Part shown: one piece after another, positions 1 to 9,563 of the stretch
Position numbering within the stretch: the stretch's first letter is position 1
How the letters are laid out: each line of letters opens with the position of its first letter
Source: Enemella evansiae
GTDB lineage: Bacteria; Actinomycetota; Actinomycetes; Propionibacteriales; Propionibacteriaceae
Direction: 5' to 3'
NCBI RefSeq assembly: GCF_002250705.1
Contig: NZ_NMVP01000023.1
Span: 124,001 to 188,000, forward strand
Length of the DNA: 64,000 nt
Translations under genes and position numbers: made by a program
The notes under the pieces: model-generated
Seen by the model: the letters and a program-made list of their open reading frames with translations, nothing else
Told to the model about the DNA's origin: nothing
Databases searched by the model: none

Positions 1-87
1 CCGTGGGCGGTGCGATCGACCCCGACTGGGGCACGACACTGGCCGATCGGGCATAACCGCGGCGGTTTCGTTGTTCCACCCACCGTG

Positions 88-1172
88 ATGGATGTTCTCG
101 ACTCGCTGGTGATCGGCGCCGGGCAGGCCGGGTTGTCGACATCCCATCACCTGAAGCGGCGCGGGATCGACCATGTCGTGCTGGACGCCGATGAGCGCGC
201 CGGGGGCGCCTGGCAGCACCGCTGGGATTCGCTGACGATGACCGATGTGCACGGGGTCGCGGACCTGCCGGATGCACCGGCACCCGGCACTTCCACCGAC
301 CGCGCCAACCAGATCATCCCGACCTGGTTCGCGGATTATGAGCAGACACAGGGACTTCCGGTGATCCGTCCGGTGCGCGTCGACGCCGTCCGCGACGATC
401 CCGAGGAGCCGGAACTGTTGCGGGTCGAGGCCGGTGACCGGTTCTGGCGGACCCGTACCCTGGTCAACACCACCGGCACCTGGACCCGCCCGTTCGTGCC
501 GCGCTATCCCGGCCAGGCATCCTTCACCGGCGAGCAGTGGCACACCGCCGACTATCCGGGGCGCGAGCAGCTGGCCGGCAAGCGGATCGTGGTCGTCGGT
601 GGTGGCGCATCGGCGATCCAGTTCCTCGGCGAGCTGGCCCCGGTCGCCGAGACGATCTGGGTCACCCGCCGCGAACCCGTCTGGCGCAGCGGTGACTTCA
701 TCCCGATGCCGGACTGGAGGCCGTGACCAGGGTGGCCGAACGGGTCACCCAGGGGCTGCCGCCGGCCAGCGTGGTCAGCGTGACCGGATTGATGCTGCGG
801 CCGCAGGAGGAACAGGCGCGACGGCTGGGTGCGTACGCCGATCGCCGGCCGATGTTCGACTCGATCGAACCGGACGGGGTGCGCTGGGCCGACGGCTCCT
901 TCGAGGCGGCCGACGTGATCCTCTGGGCCACCGGCTTCCGGCCCGCGGTCTCGCATCTCGCGCCGCTGCACCTGCGCTCCGAGTTCGGCGGGATCGCGCT
1001 GCTGCCCTCGGGCAGCGGCCCGCAGGCCGCCGTCACCGCCGCGCGTGACCCGCGCGTCCAGCTCGTCGGCTATGGCCCGTCGGCGAGCACCATCGGTGGC
1101 AACCGGGGTGGGCGCGCGGCCGCGACCGCCGTGCGGCGATATCTGCGCGAGCTCAATAGCCGCGCTGCTTGA
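88..1172 (+). pseudogene. Flavin-containing monooxygenase, frameshifted
   Basis: This is a flavoprotein monooxygenase-like NAD(P)/FAD protein split over two frames. The first part, from ATG 88 to a stop at 726, has an N-terminal FAD fold (GAGQAG at residues 10-15) and a second dinucleotide fold (GGGASA, about residues 171-176). The second part, open from upstream of 723 to 1172, carries the family's ATGFRP motif and a normal C-terminus. Reading the second frame backwards gives PDAGLEAV just after the first frame reads DFIP, so the two join smoothly if one C is added to the C-run near 702-704. One base is therefore missing, either as a real inactivating mutation or as a sequencing error. An upstream in-frame start at about 10 is possible but lies outside the conserved fold. 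The gene converges on the lipase gene and overlaps its end by 20 bases. Confidence 0.8.
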
Positions 1173-2580
1173 GTTCGCCGACGATCTGGATGTATTCGGC
1201 GAGCACGTTGAACCCGTGGAAGTCCTCGCGGTTGTAGTCGACCAGGTCACCGTGCGAGACACCGCGGCGTCCGGTGCTGCGGAAGACCCCGCGGAACTCG
1301 CCCCACTTCGCCGAATCCACCGAGACCAACCCGTCGTTCTCCTCACCGAGCGCCTTGATCACCCGATAGGGCACCGCCAACCGTGGATCGCTCGCGGCCG
1401 AGCTCATCACCGAGGTGTAGGACTGGTAGTGGACCGCCGGATGGTCGGGGGTGTTGCGGTTGAACTCGCGGGCCAGCTCGGTGCGGAAGGCCATCGTCGA
1501 GGTGAGGAAGTCCGGGGTCGTGTCACCGGCCACCGCGAAGACCCAGTTCACCACCGCGGCGAGCTTGAGATAGACCGGTTCCTTCAGCTTCGTTGCGGTG
1601 TCGGCGAAACGTACGCCGTGATGCGGGGTGTTCATCGTGGTCAGGCTGGCCACCCGATCACCCATGCCGAGCGTCGAGATCGCGTAGCGGGAATCGATCC
1701 CGCCGCGGCTGTGCGCGATCACGTTGACCTTCGGCGAGCCGGTCTGTTCGCAGACCTGCGCGATCCGGTCCGCGACCTGCTTCCCGTTCTCCTCGATCGT
1801 GCCCCAGGCCTCCTGCTCACCGTGGTAGATGCTCGCCCCGTGCCGCTTCAGATAGCGCGGGATCCGGCCCCAGGCGTTGAACAGCATCCGGTCCCGCCAG
1901 CCGACGCCGTGCACCAGCAGGATCGGATACCGGGTCGCGCACCGGTCGTCGGTGGGCAGTTCCCGTTCCCACTCGGCCCGGTCGACGGCGGCCAGATATT
2001 CGCGGCGGACGGTACGCCCGGCGCCGACCCCGGCGATCCAGCCGAGCACCGGGATCCACAGGGTGCCCAGCAGGAACACCCGGCTGACCACCGACAGGCT
2101 CTTCGACAACAGCACCGCGCGCAGGGCGCCGTTGAGATAGAGCAGCAGGCAGCTCAACACCGACCAGACGAGGTTGGTGACCAGCACGCCGGTCGGGATC
2201 AGCGCACCCCAGCTGACCCACACCACCGGCAGCACGATGGCCTGCAGAATCGTTGCATAGCAGAGCGAATAGAGGATCGGGGTGGCGCCGCCGAGGATCT
2301 TGGTGAGCGGTCCGAGCCGTACGCCGTCGCGGATCGGGGCGAGCTGCAACCGCAGCCACAGGTAGCCGAGCAGCACCGCCAGCACGATCATCGGGGCGCG
2401 CCACCGACCGCCCAGTTCCCGGTCGAGGTACCAGCCGAGCAGGGGTGCGTTCAGGAGCACCGGCACGGCCAGCGCCAGCATCGGTGCACAGATCAGCGGC
2501 ACCCGGCGGATCAGGTCGAGCACGGCGACCAGGGCGAGCGCGACGATCGCCACCAGCAGGACCATCCCGAGCACCGGCAC
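1153..2580 (-). CDS. Membrane-anchored alpha/beta hydrolase (lipase/esterase)
   Basis: The protein has 475 residues. Roughly the first 190 are hydrophobic, with several predicted membrane helices, followed by an alpha/beta-hydrolase domain. The domain shows the oxyanion-side HG (ILLVHGVG, about 219-226) and the nucleophile elbow AHSRGG (289-294, Ser291), followed by NTPHHG, which is common in triacylglycerol lipase / PGAP1-like esterases. The start is GTG 2580, preceded by AGGAGG at good spacing. The substrate is unknown; lipid or ester hydrolysis at the membrane is inferred from the family. Confidence 0.8.
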   Translation of the reverse strand: MPVLGMVLLVAIVALALVAVLDLIRRVPLICAPMLALAVPVLLNAPLLGWYLDRELGGRWRAPMIVLAVLLGYLWLRLQLAPIRDGVRLGPLTKILGGATPILYSLCYATILQAIVLPVVWVSWGALIPTGVLVTNLVWSVLSCLLLYLNGALRAVLLSKSLSVVSRVFLLGTLWIPVLGWIAGVGAGRTVRREYLAAVDRAEWERELPTDDRCATRYPILLVHGVGWRDRMLFNAWGRIPRYLKRHGASIYHGEQEAWGTIEENGKQVADRIAQVCEQTGSPKVNVIAHSRGGIDSRYAISTLGMGDRVASLTTMNTPHHGVRFADTATKLKEPVYLKLAAVVNWVFAVAGDTTPDFLTSTMAFRTELAREFNRNTPDHPAVHYQSYTSVMSSAASDPRLAVPYRVIKALGEENDGLVSVDSAKWGEFRGVFRSTGRRGVSHGDLVDYNREDFHGFNVLAEYIQIVGELKQRGY

Positions 2581-2642
2581 CGCCTACCTCCTGGACCGAC
2601 AACCGTGCCCCAACAGGGTAGGTCGGCGCCGGGGTCACCGGC

Positions 2643-3911
2643 TCAGTACCGGGGTGCCGGTTCGACCCCGTCCAACCGGCCCTGCAGCAGTTCCCAGACG
2701 ACGTTCTCCAGGAAATCGACACCGGCGAGCAGGTCCTCGTCGCGGGTGAACTCCCTTTCACAGTGGGAAACCCCGTCGACGCTGGGGATGAAGATCATCA
2801 CCGTCGGCACCACGGTGTTCATCGGCACCGAGTCGTGGCCGGCCATCGTCTGCATCCGGCGCACCTCGACCCCGGCATCGGCGGCGACCTTCTCCACCAG
2901 CTCGATCCCGGCCTCCGGGTAGTGCAGCTTGGGTCGGATGTCGACATCCTTGGCGGTGATCCGGACCTCGGTCTCCCTGGCCAGTTCGGCGAACCGTTCG
3001 ACCAGCCGGTCCCGGGCCTGGTGCACGATCTGCGGATCGTTGGAACGCAGATCGCCGACCATGTGCACGTAACGGTTCACCACGATCGGCGAGTTCGGTT
3101 CGACGGTGAAATAGCCGACCGCCGAGAGCAGCGCCTCGGGTTCGAACTCGTCGCAGATGTCGTGCAGCATCGTGATCACCCGGGAGGCGACGTAGAGCGC
3201 GTCATGCCGGTCCGCCATCAAGGTGGCACCGGTGTGCGACTGTTCGCCGTCGACCTCGATATCGAGCTTCTGAGTGTACCAGGTGGAATCCACCGCACCG
3301 AAACCGATCCCCTCGCGCTCCAGGATCCGGCCCTGCTCGATGTGGATCTCGGCGTACGCGGCGGGTGCCGGTGGCTCGTCGGTGCCGAGCTGGCCGATCG
3401 CCGCAAGTGCTTCCCGCACGGTGATTCCGTCGTCATCGGTCACCTTGAGCATCGTCTCGCGGTCCATGATTCCGGCGAACACCGAGCTGCCCATGATCGA
3501 GGGTTGGAACCGGCCGCCCTCCTCGTTGAACCAGTCCACCACGCACAGGTTGTACGCCACCGCACCCGGCTCGGCGGCGGCGCGGCGCTGCAACCGGTCG
3601 GCCGCGTGCAGGGCCGCGAGCACACCGTAGGCCCCGTCGAACCTGCCGCCGCGCGGCTGGGAGTCCAGATGCGAACCCAGATAGACAGAGGGCGCACCGG
3701 GCACCAACTCGACCAGGGCGTACAGGTTGCCGATCCCGTCCACCCGGGTCGACCAGCCGCGCTCGCTCGCGAACCGCCGGAACCAGGCCCGGGTCTCACC
3801 GTCGGCCGCGGTCGCGGCCTGCCGTTCCACCCCGCCGGCCTCGGTGGCCCCGATCCGGCTCAGTTCCGCGAAGGATGCCAGCACCTCGGCAGCGGACCTG
3901 TTCGTCTCCAT
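2643..3911 (-). CDS. M20-family Zn-dependent amidohydrolase (carbamoylase/allantoate amidohydrolase type)
   Basis: This is a 422-residue member of the amidase/hydantoinase/carbamoylase branch of peptidase family M20. Visible metal ligands are His81 in GSHLDSQ, Asp92 in FDGAYG, the Glu pair in NEEGGRF (about 130) and His190 in YAEIHIEQG. A C-terminal AGHDS motif supplies a further His. The family hydrolyses N-carbamoyl amino acids, allantoate or ureidoglycolate-like compounds; the exact substrate cannot be read from the sequence. The ATG start is preceded by AAGGAG. It lies 31 bases downstream of an MHS-type transporter on the same strand, so uptake and hydrolysis of one substrate is a reasonable inference. 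Confidence 0.85.
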   Translation of the reverse strand: METNRSAAEVLASFAELSRIGATEAGGVERQAATAADGETRAWFRRFASERGWSTRVDGIGNLYALVELVPGAPSVYLGSHLDSQPRGGRFDGAYGVLAALHAADRLQRRAAAEPGAVAYNLCVVDWFNEEGGRFQPSIMGSSVFAGIMDRETMLKVTDDDGITVREALAAIGQLGTDEPPAPAAYAEIHIEQGRILEREGIGFGAVDSTWYTQKLDIEVDGEQSHTGATLMADRHDALYVASRVITMLHDICDEFEPEALLSAVGYFTVEPNSPIVVNRYVHMVGDLRSNDPQIVHQARDRLVERFAELARETEVRITAKDVDIRPKLHYPEAGIELVEKVAADAGVEVRRMQTMAGHDSVPMNTVVPTVMIFIPSVDGVSHCEREFTRDEDLLAGVDFLENVVWELLQGRLDGVEPAPRY

Positions 3912-3942
3912 CGATTCTCCTTCTGCTGCGCAGCTTGCGGGT

Positions 3943-5292
3943 TCAGGAAATCCGGCCGCGGGTCTCCGGGATGCGGAGTGCGAACATCAGCACCAGCACC
4001 AGGACGGCGAAACCCATCACATAGAACGCCGGTGAGTAAGGGATCGTCGATGCCGACACCAGCGCGGTCCCGATCAGCGGCGCGGTGCCGCCGAACAGTG
4101 CGTATCCCAGGTTGTAGCTGAACGCGGCCGAGGTGAAGCGGGTGCGGGTGTCGAAGACCTCGATGAAGAAGGTGTAGCAACCGCCGCCATAGATGGTGAT
4201 CGCGAGGACGAAGAGCAGTTGGCCGAGCAGCGCCAGAGCGACATTGCCGCTGGTGACCAGCAGGAACGCCGGCAGGGCCAGCACCAGGATCGCGGCCAGC
4301 CCGGCCAGCATCATCGTGCGCCGGCCGACCCGGTCACCGATCCGGCCCATGATCGGCAGCAGGATGGTGTAGGCCAGCATCGCGAGCGCGTTCAGGCCGA
4401 GCGACTGGCTGCTGCTCAACCGGCCGGTGGTGGCGACGTAGGAGATGAAGTAGCCGGACAGGAAATAGAAGCCCATCGCGGTCATCCCCATCACGAAGAC
4501 CACCTGCACCATCGTCAGCCAGTTCTCGCGGAAGGCGTCGCGGACCGGGGTGGCCTGGGCGAGTTCGGCGCGCTGGGCGGCCTCCATCTGCCTGAAGGCC
4601 GGGGATTCGTCGGTGCGCAACCGGATCCAGATGCCGAAGACCGCCAGCGGCAACGCGATCCAGAACGGGATCCGCCAACCGTAGGAACCGAAGGCGGCCG
4701 GCTCCATGGTGGTCTGCAGCAGCACCACCAGCCCGGAGGCCACCACCGAGGGCAACGCGGTCGCGGCCAGCGCGATGTTGATCCACCAACCGCGCCGATC
4801 GACCGGTGCATGCTCGAAGACGAAGGCGGGTGAGCCGACCGATTCCCCGCCGGCGGAGAAGCCCTGGACCAGCCGCAGGAAGACCAGCAGCACCGTCGCG
4901 GTGATGCCGATCGTGTGATAACTCGGCAGGGAACCGATTCCGGCGGTCGCGACACCGATCAGCAGCAGGGTCGCGAAGAGCACGTTGCGGCGGCCGATCC
5001 GATCACCGAGGGCACCGAAGACGAGCCCGCCGACGGGACGGATGAAGAAGGAGACACCGTAGGCCGCGAACAGCGAGAGCAGCGCGGTGGTTTCGTTGCC
5101 GGGTGGGAAGAACAGCCGGGACAGCGTGATCGCCGAGATCGCATAGAGCGCGAAATCATAGAACTCGATGAACTGGCCGACCGAGGCGCCGGCGAGCACC
5201 CGCCGCTGCATCGAGGTGATCACGCCGGAGGTGTGGTATCCCTGCTCGTAACGGCTCTCGCTGGTCCGTTCCGGGTCCTCGGTGCTCGTCAT
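3943..5292 (-). CDS. MFS transporter, metabolite:H+ symporter (MHS) type
   Basis: This 449-residue protein has the usual 12-helix MFS layout. The N-terminus (GQFIEFYDFALYA) and the loop 2-3 motif GALGDRIGRRN are typical of the MHS branch, which takes up carboxylates, betaines and related organic acids by proton symport. It is the first gene of a two-gene unit with the M20 amidohydrolase, with GGGAGG just upstream of its ATG. The substrate is unknown; a ureido or carbamoyl compound would fit the neighbour. Confidence 0.85.
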   Translation of the reverse strand: MTSTEDPERTSESRYEQGYHTSGVITSMQRRVLAGASVGQFIEFYDFALYAISAITLSRLFFPPGNETTALLSLFAAYGVSFFIRPVGGLVFGALGDRIGRRNVLFATLLLIGVATAGIGSLPSYHTIGITATVLLVFLRLVQGFSAGGESVGSPAFVFEHAPVDRRGWWINIALAATALPSVVASGLVVLLQTTMEPAAFGSYGWRIPFWIALPLAVFGIWIRLRTDESPAFRQMEAAQRAELAQATPVRDAFRENWLTMVQVVFVMGMTAMGFYFLSGYFISYVATTGRLSSSQSLGLNALAMLAYTILLPIMGRIGDRVGRRTMMLAGLAAILVLALPAFLLVTSGNVALALLGQLLFVLAITIYGGGCYTFFIEVFDTRTRFTSAAFSYNLGYALFGGTAPLIGTALVSASTIPYSPAFYVMGFAVLVLVLMFALRIPETRGRIS

Positions 5293-5383
5293 CGTGCCTC
5301 CCGCGGTCGTTGCTGGCGGACACTACCGCTGGAGGTCTGAGGTGTTAAGCCTTTCGGTCGGCCGTCTCACCGCACGCGTCTGC

Positions 5384-6154
5384 TCAGATCCGCACCCGCT
5401 CCGCCCAGCTGGGCAGGAAATTCTGCGGGTCGTCGATCCGCCCGGCCCGATTCGAGTCGCCGCGGTTCCAGAGCCCGAGGTAGAGCTCGACCGCCGGGCC
5501 GCTGAGGCGTACCGCCGCATCGGGCGAGGCCTCGGCGCGGGGACGTGTCCCCTCCGGGCCGATATCGAGCGACCAGACATGCCCGGTGTCGGTGGTCGAC
5601 ACCTCGACGGTGATGGGTTCGTCGTTGCGCAACCCGGTGGAACGGCGGGGTGCGAAACCCATCAGCAGCTCGTCGACACCGTCGGCGGCGAACATCGGTT
5701 GCAACCAGGTCTCGGCAGCCTCCGGCGTACGCCCCAGCCGCGCGGCGAGGGCGTCGACGGCGTGGATGCTGGTCTCGTGGGCCTGGCGGCGGGCCCAACC
5801 GACCCGCGGTGAATCCCCGGTGCGCAGGAAGAACGGCACGTCGAGATCCTCCGGTGCACCGCCGAGGGTGTGCAGCAGCAGTGCCCAGCCGTCGTCGAAC
5901 CACTCCAGCAGATCGGCGGCCTCGTCCTCGGTCGGTGCGAAGTCGCCGCTGTCGGCGAGCTGGGCGCGGCCGTCCAGCACCGCGACGGCCCACCGGTGCA
6001 CCCGGCCCTGGTGCGCGACCAGGTCGCGGACCGTCCACTCCGGTGCGGTGGGCACCGGGGCGTCGAGACCGCTGCTGGCAGCGTTCGCCCGCAGCACCGT
6101 CCCGGCGCGCCCGATCCCCTCGCCCAGTTCATCCCAGCTCAACGTGGTCGCCAT
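5384..6154 (-). CDS. Maleylpyruvate isomerase-family, mycothiol-dependent type protein
   Basis: This protein of 256 residues (from ATG 6154) belongs to the actinobacterial DinB-like superfamily annotated as mycothiol-dependent maleylpyruvate isomerase family. It has an N-terminal four-helix region with WTVRDLVAHQGRVHRW and a central QAHETSIHAVDA segment; these histidines are the usual metal-binding positions. A GTG six codons upstream (6172) is an alternative start. Its role is probably mycothiol transfer or isomerisation, but members have diverse and mostly untested functions. It sits 20 bases downstream of the LLM oxidoreductase on the same strand. Confidence 0.75.
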   Translation of the reverse strand: MATTLSWDELGEGIGRAGTVLRANAASSGLDAPVPTAPEWTVRDLVAHQGRVHRWAVAVLDGRAQLADSGDFAPTEDEAADLLEWFDDGWALLLHTLGGAPEDLDVPFFLRTGDSPRVGWARRQAHETSIHAVDALAARLGRTPEAAETWLQPMFAADGVDELLMGFAPRRSTGLRNDEPITVEVSTTDTGHVWSLDIGPEGTRPRAEASPDAAVRLSGPAVELYLGLWNRGDSNRAGRIDDPQNFLPSWAERVRI

Positions 6155-6191
6155 GGGTTCATCCTGCCCCACCCGCGACCCCGGCTGCGCC

Positions 6192-7214
6192 TCAGCGCCA
6201 GCCGAGCGCGGGGGCGACCTGGGTCAGCACCGTTTCCATCAGCCGGGCGTTGTAGTCCACCCCGAGCTGGTTCGGCACGGTGAGCAGCAGCGTGTCCGCG
6301 GCGGCGATGCCCTCATCGTCGGCCAGCTGTTCGATCAGCTTGTCCGGTTCGGCGGCATAGCTGCGCCCGAAGACCGCCCGCAGATCCTGCTCGATCTGAC
6401 CCACCTGATCGGAGCTTTCACCCTCGTGGCCGAAATACATCCGGTCCTCATCGGTGGTGATCGGCATGATCGAGCGGCTCACCGAGGTGCGCGGCTGCCA
6501 GTCGTGGCCGGCTTCCTGCCAGGCGGCGTGGAAGGCCTCGATCTGCTTGCGCTGCTGGACGTGGAACGGCTCACCGGTCTCGTCGGCCTTGAGCGTGGAG
6601 CTCATCAGGTTCATCCCCTTCTCGGCTGTCCAGCGCGCGGTGGCATCCGAGACCGCGCCCCACCAGATCCGCCTGCGCAGACCGGGGGAATGCGGCTCGG
6701 GACGCAACAGACCCGGCGGGTTGGGGAACATCGGCCGCGGGTTGGGTCGCGCGAATCCCTTGCCGGACAGCACTTCCAGGAACACCTCCGCGTGCTGGCG
6801 GGCCATGTCGGCGGCGGTCTCACCCTCGGCGGGCTGGTAGCCGAAGTAGCGCCAGCCGTCGATCACCTGCTCGGGCGATCCCCGGCTGATGCCGAGCTCG
6901 AGTCGGCCGCCGGAGATCAGGTCGGCGGCACCGGCGTCCCCGGCCATGTACATCGGGTTCTCGTAGCGCATGTCGATCACCCCGGTACCGATCTCGATCC
7001 GCTTGGTGCGGGCACCGATCGCGGCGAGCAGCGGGAACGGCGAACCGAGCTGCCGGGCGAAGTGGTGCACCCGGAAGTACGCCCCGTCACCGCCCAGCTC
7101 CTCGGTCGCGACGGCCAGGTCGATCGACTGCAGCAGCGCATCGGAGGCGGTGCGCACCTTGGAGTAGGGCGTCTCGCTCCAATGGCCGAAGTTCAGGAAA
7201 CCAATTTTCTTCAC
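6192..7214 (-). CDS. LLM-class flavin-dependent oxidoreductase
   Basis: This 340-residue single-domain protein belongs to the bacterial luciferase-like monooxygenase family. It begins KKIGFLNFGHW, has the family's RVHHFA and GTGVIDMRYENP segments and a C-terminal SSDQVGQIEQDL region. Such enzymes use reduced FMN (or F420 in some actinobacterial branches) to oxidise small substrates; the cofactor cannot be settled by eye. GTG is the start codon. The coding strand runs away from the riboswitch-controlled thiamine operon. Confidence 0.8.
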   Translation of the reverse strand: MKKIGFLNFGHWSETPYSKVRTASDALLQSIDLAVATEELGGDGAYFRVHHFARQLGSPFPLLAAIGARTKRIEIGTGVIDMRYENPMYMAGDAGAADLISGGRLELGISRGSPEQVIDGWRYFGYQPAEGETAADMARQHAEVFLEVLSGKGFARPNPRPMFPNPPGLLRPEPHSPGLRRRIWWGAVSDATARWTAEKGMNLMSSTLKADETGEPFHVQQRKQIEAFHAAWQEAGHDWQPRTSVSRSIMPITTDEDRMYFGHEGESSDQVGQIEQDLRAVFGRSYAAEPDKLIEQLADDEGIAAADTLLLTVPNQLGVDYNARLMETVLTQVAPALGWR

Positions 7215-7300
7215 ACTCGTTCAACAGTCAACTACTTGGTGGTATTCCCGGTACGCCCCCACGACCGGGACCGCGGCCCGGTTCTATACTGATTCGGATC

Positions 7301-7387
7301 ACGGGAGTCCGGGGCACCGGGCTGAGAGGAAGGTCAGACCTTCGACCGTCACACCTGATCTGGGTCATGCCAGCGCAGGGAGGCCTC
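7301..7387 (+). promoter_or_regulatory. TPP riboswitch (THI element)
   Basis: The conserved THI-box pieces occur in order: a GGGGCACCGGGCTGAGAGG block near 7310-7329, an ACACCTGATCTGGGTCA block near 7351-7367, and GCCAGCGCAGGGA near 7369-7381. These form the pyrophosphate- and pyrimidine-sensing halves of the thiamine pyrophosphate aptamer. It lies about 45 bases upstream of the ykoE start, so high TPP should shut down transport. The region near the start codon is G/C-rich and could hide the ribosome binding site; I did not resolve the expression platform. Confidence 0.95.
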
Positions 7388-7431
7388 TTGCACCAGCCGC
7401 CGCTGGGCCCGTGCGAGCAGAGAGGCACACG

Positions 7432-8073
7432 ATGAGCAACCAGAAGCACGAGCAGGCTCGCGTCGACGACCAGACCCGGCCGGACAGCGGTGGCCGGCAC
7501 CGCTGGCGGGTGGTCGACATCGTCGTCGCGGCGGTCCTCGGCGTCGCCTGCGGCCTGATCTTCTTCGGCTGGAACTCCCTGGGGTACGCCTGGTACTCGG
7601 CGATGGATGCGCTCACCCCGGGCCTGGGTGGCCTGGCCGCCGGCGTCTGGTTCCTCGGCGGCCCGCTCGGCGGGTTGATCATCCGCAAGCCCGGTGCGGC
7701 GCTCTTCGTCGAACTGGTCGCCGGATTCGTCTCGATGGCGCTCGGCAACCAGTGGGGCTGGGAGACGATGTACTCCGCACTCGCCCAGGGGCTCGGCGCG
7801 GAGCTGGTCTTCGCCATCTTCGCCTACCGCCGCTTCGGCGCGATCGTCGCCATCCTGGCCGGCCTGCTCGCCGGCGTCGGCGCCTGGGTCAATGAGTTCA
7901 TCCTCGGCAACTGGTCCAAGTCGGCCGGTTACAACACGCTCTACCTGATCTGCACCGCGCTCTCCGGTGCGGTGCTGGCGGGCCTGCTGGCCTGGCTGCT
8001 GATGAAGGCGTTGGCGCGTGCCGGGGCGCTGGATCGCTTCGCCGCCGGGCGCGAGTCCAGGCGGCTGGTCTGA
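7432..8073 (+). CDS. ykoE: Thiamine ECF transporter S component YkoE
   Basis: This is an integral membrane protein of 213 residues (from ATG 7432) with about five to six hydrophobic helices. It contains VVDIVVAAVLGVACGL near the start, GGLAAGVWFLGGPLGG and the ELVAGFVSMALGNQWG segment, which are typical of the YkoE family. YkoE binds thiamine or its hydroxymethylpyrimidine precursor and docks on an ECF module. ATG 7432 has an AGAGAGG ribosome site; an in-frame GTG at 7411 would start inside the leader. The TPP riboswitch and the downstream ATPase and T component support thiamine or precursor uptake. Confidence 0.9.
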   Translation: MSNQKHEQARVDDQTRPDSGGRHRWRVVDIVVAAVLGVACGLIFFGWNSLGYAWYSAMDALTPGLGGLAAGVWFLGGPLGGLIIRKPGAALFVELVAGFVSMALGNQWGWETMYSALAQGLGAELVFAIFAYRRFGAIVAILAGLLAGVGAWVNEFILGNWSKSAGYNTLYLICTALSGAVLAGLLAWLLMKALARAGALDRFAAGRESRRLV

Positions 8074-9563
8074 GCAACACCACCGACCCGGCCGCCACCC
8101 CGCTCGCGGTCCGCGCCGAGGGCTGGGGCTGGCGGCATGCGGGGCGGCGCGCCTGGGCGGTCACCGACCTCGATCTGGCCATCGAACCGGGTGAGCGGGT
8201 GCTGCTGCTCGGCGCGTCCGGGGCGGGCAAGAGCACCCTGCTGCACGCGCTGGCCGGGGTGCTCGGCGGCGCCGAGGAGGGCGAGGAAACCGGCCGGTTG
8301 CTCGTCGGCGGCAAGCATCCCTCCCGGCAGCGCGGCCGGATCGGGCTGGTCCTGCAGGATCCGGAATCCCAGGTGGTGCTGGCCAGGATCGGTGACGACG
8401 TCGCCTTCGGGCTGGAGAACCTCGGCGTACCGCGGTCCGAGATCTGGCCGCGGGTCAGCGAATCCCTGCACCGGTTGGGATTGCGGATGCCGTTGGGTCA
8501 TCCGACGAGCCAGCTCTCCGGCGGCCAGAAGCAGCGATTGGCACTGGCCGGAGCCGTCGCGATGCGCAGCGGGCTGCTGCTGCTCGACGAACCCACCGCC
8601 AACCTCGACCCGGTCGGCATCGAGGAGGTCCGGGCCGCGGTCAGCGAGCTGGTCGCCGACCGCTCGACCACGCTGGTCGTGGTCGAGCACCGGGTGGATC
8701 TCTGGCAGGACCTGGTGGACCGGGTCGTGGTGCTCGATGCCGGCGGTGGCGTTCTCGCCGACGGCCCGCCCGACCGGGTCTTCGCCGAACACCGGGACCG
8801 GCTGCTGGCCGCCGGGGTCTGGGTGCCGGGCGTACCGCTGCCCGAGGTGGCCGTGCCCACGCCACCGGCCGATGCCACCGAGCTGCTGGTCGGCCGGGGG
8901 CTCGCCATCGGTTACGACACCGTGCTGCGCGACGGCATCGACGTCACCCTCCCGGCGGGCACCTCCACGGTCTTCACCGGCCCGAACGGTGCCGGGAAGA
9001 CCACCCTGGCGCTCACCCTGGCCGGGTTGTTGCCCCGGCTCGGCGGTGACCTGGTGGCGGCTCCGGAGCTGCGGCCCCCCGCCCGGCGACGTGCCTTCGG
9101 GCGTACGCCGAACCCGGCCGATCCGGCGACCTGGCGCTCGGTGGATCTGCTGCCCCGGATCGGTACGGTCTTCCAGCAGCCCGAGCACCAGTTCGTCGCG
9201 GCCACGGTCCGCGAGGAGCTCGCCGTCGGGCTGCGGGCGCTGGGCATCCCCGCCACCGAGATCACCCGGCGGGTCGAGGAACTCCTTGCCCTGTTGCATC
9301 TCGAACCGCTGGCCGCAGCGAATCCGTTCACCCTCTCCGGTGGGCAGAAACGCCGGCTCTCGGTCGGTACGGTGCTGGCCACCGGCCCGCGACTCATCGT
9401 GCTCGACGAGCCGACCTTCGGCCAGGACCGGACCACCTGGCTGGACCTGGTACGCCTGGTCGCGGGCATGCTGGGTGAGGGGGGTGCGGTGCTCTCGGTC
9501 ACCCATGACGAGCCGTTCATCGAGGTGCTCGGGCAGCGCCGGTTGGCGGTGGCGGCACGATGA
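8070..9563 (+). CDS. ykoD: ECF transporter duplicated ATPase YkoD, apparent CTG start
   Basis: This fused double ABC ATPase (497 residues) energises the YkoE/YkoC transporter. Domain 1 has Walker A GASGAGKST (48-56), signature LSGGQKQR (about 149) and Walker B LLLLDEPTANLD (about 170). Domain 2 has GPNGAGKTT (304), LSGGQKRR (422) and LIVLDEPTFGQD (442). The first ATG/GTG in frame is GTG 8199, immediately before Walker A, which would delete the beta strands of domain 1 (LDLAIEPGERV). The open frame upstream holds a normal N-terminal domain and no ATG, GTG or TTG. CTG 8070 overlaps the ykoE stop TGA as CTGA, mirroring the ATGA and GTGA overlaps of the next genes, so I take CTG as the start. Confidence 0.85.
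   Translation: MSNTTDPAATPLAVRAEGWGWRHAGRRAWAVTDLDLAIEPGERVLLLGASGAGKSTLLHALAGVLGGAEEGEETGRLLVGGKHPSRQRGRIGLVLQDPESQVVLARIGDDVAFGLENLGVPRSEIWPRVSESLHRLGLRMPLGHPTSQLSGGQKQRLALAGAVAMRSGLLLLDEPTANLDPVGIEEVRAAVSELVADRSTTLVVVEHRVDLWQDLVDRVVVLDAGGGVLADGPPDRVFAEHRDRLLAAGVWVPGVPLPEVAVPTPPADATELLVGRGLAIGYDTVLRDGIDVTLPAGTSTVFTGPNGAGKTTLALTLAGLLPRLGGDLVAAPELRPPARRRAFGRTPNPADPATWRSVDLLPRIGTVFQQPEHQFVAATVREELAVGLRALGIPATEITRRVEELLALLHLEPLAAANPFTLSGGQKRRLSVGTVLATGPRLIVLDEPTFGQDRTTWLDLVRLVAGMLGEGGAVLSVTHDEPFIEVLGQRRLAVAAR

Noticed and set aside
1045..2922. A 625-codon plus-strand frame opposite the lipase
   Set aside because: It is an antisense shadow; the lipase motifs and ribosome binding site are on the minus strand.
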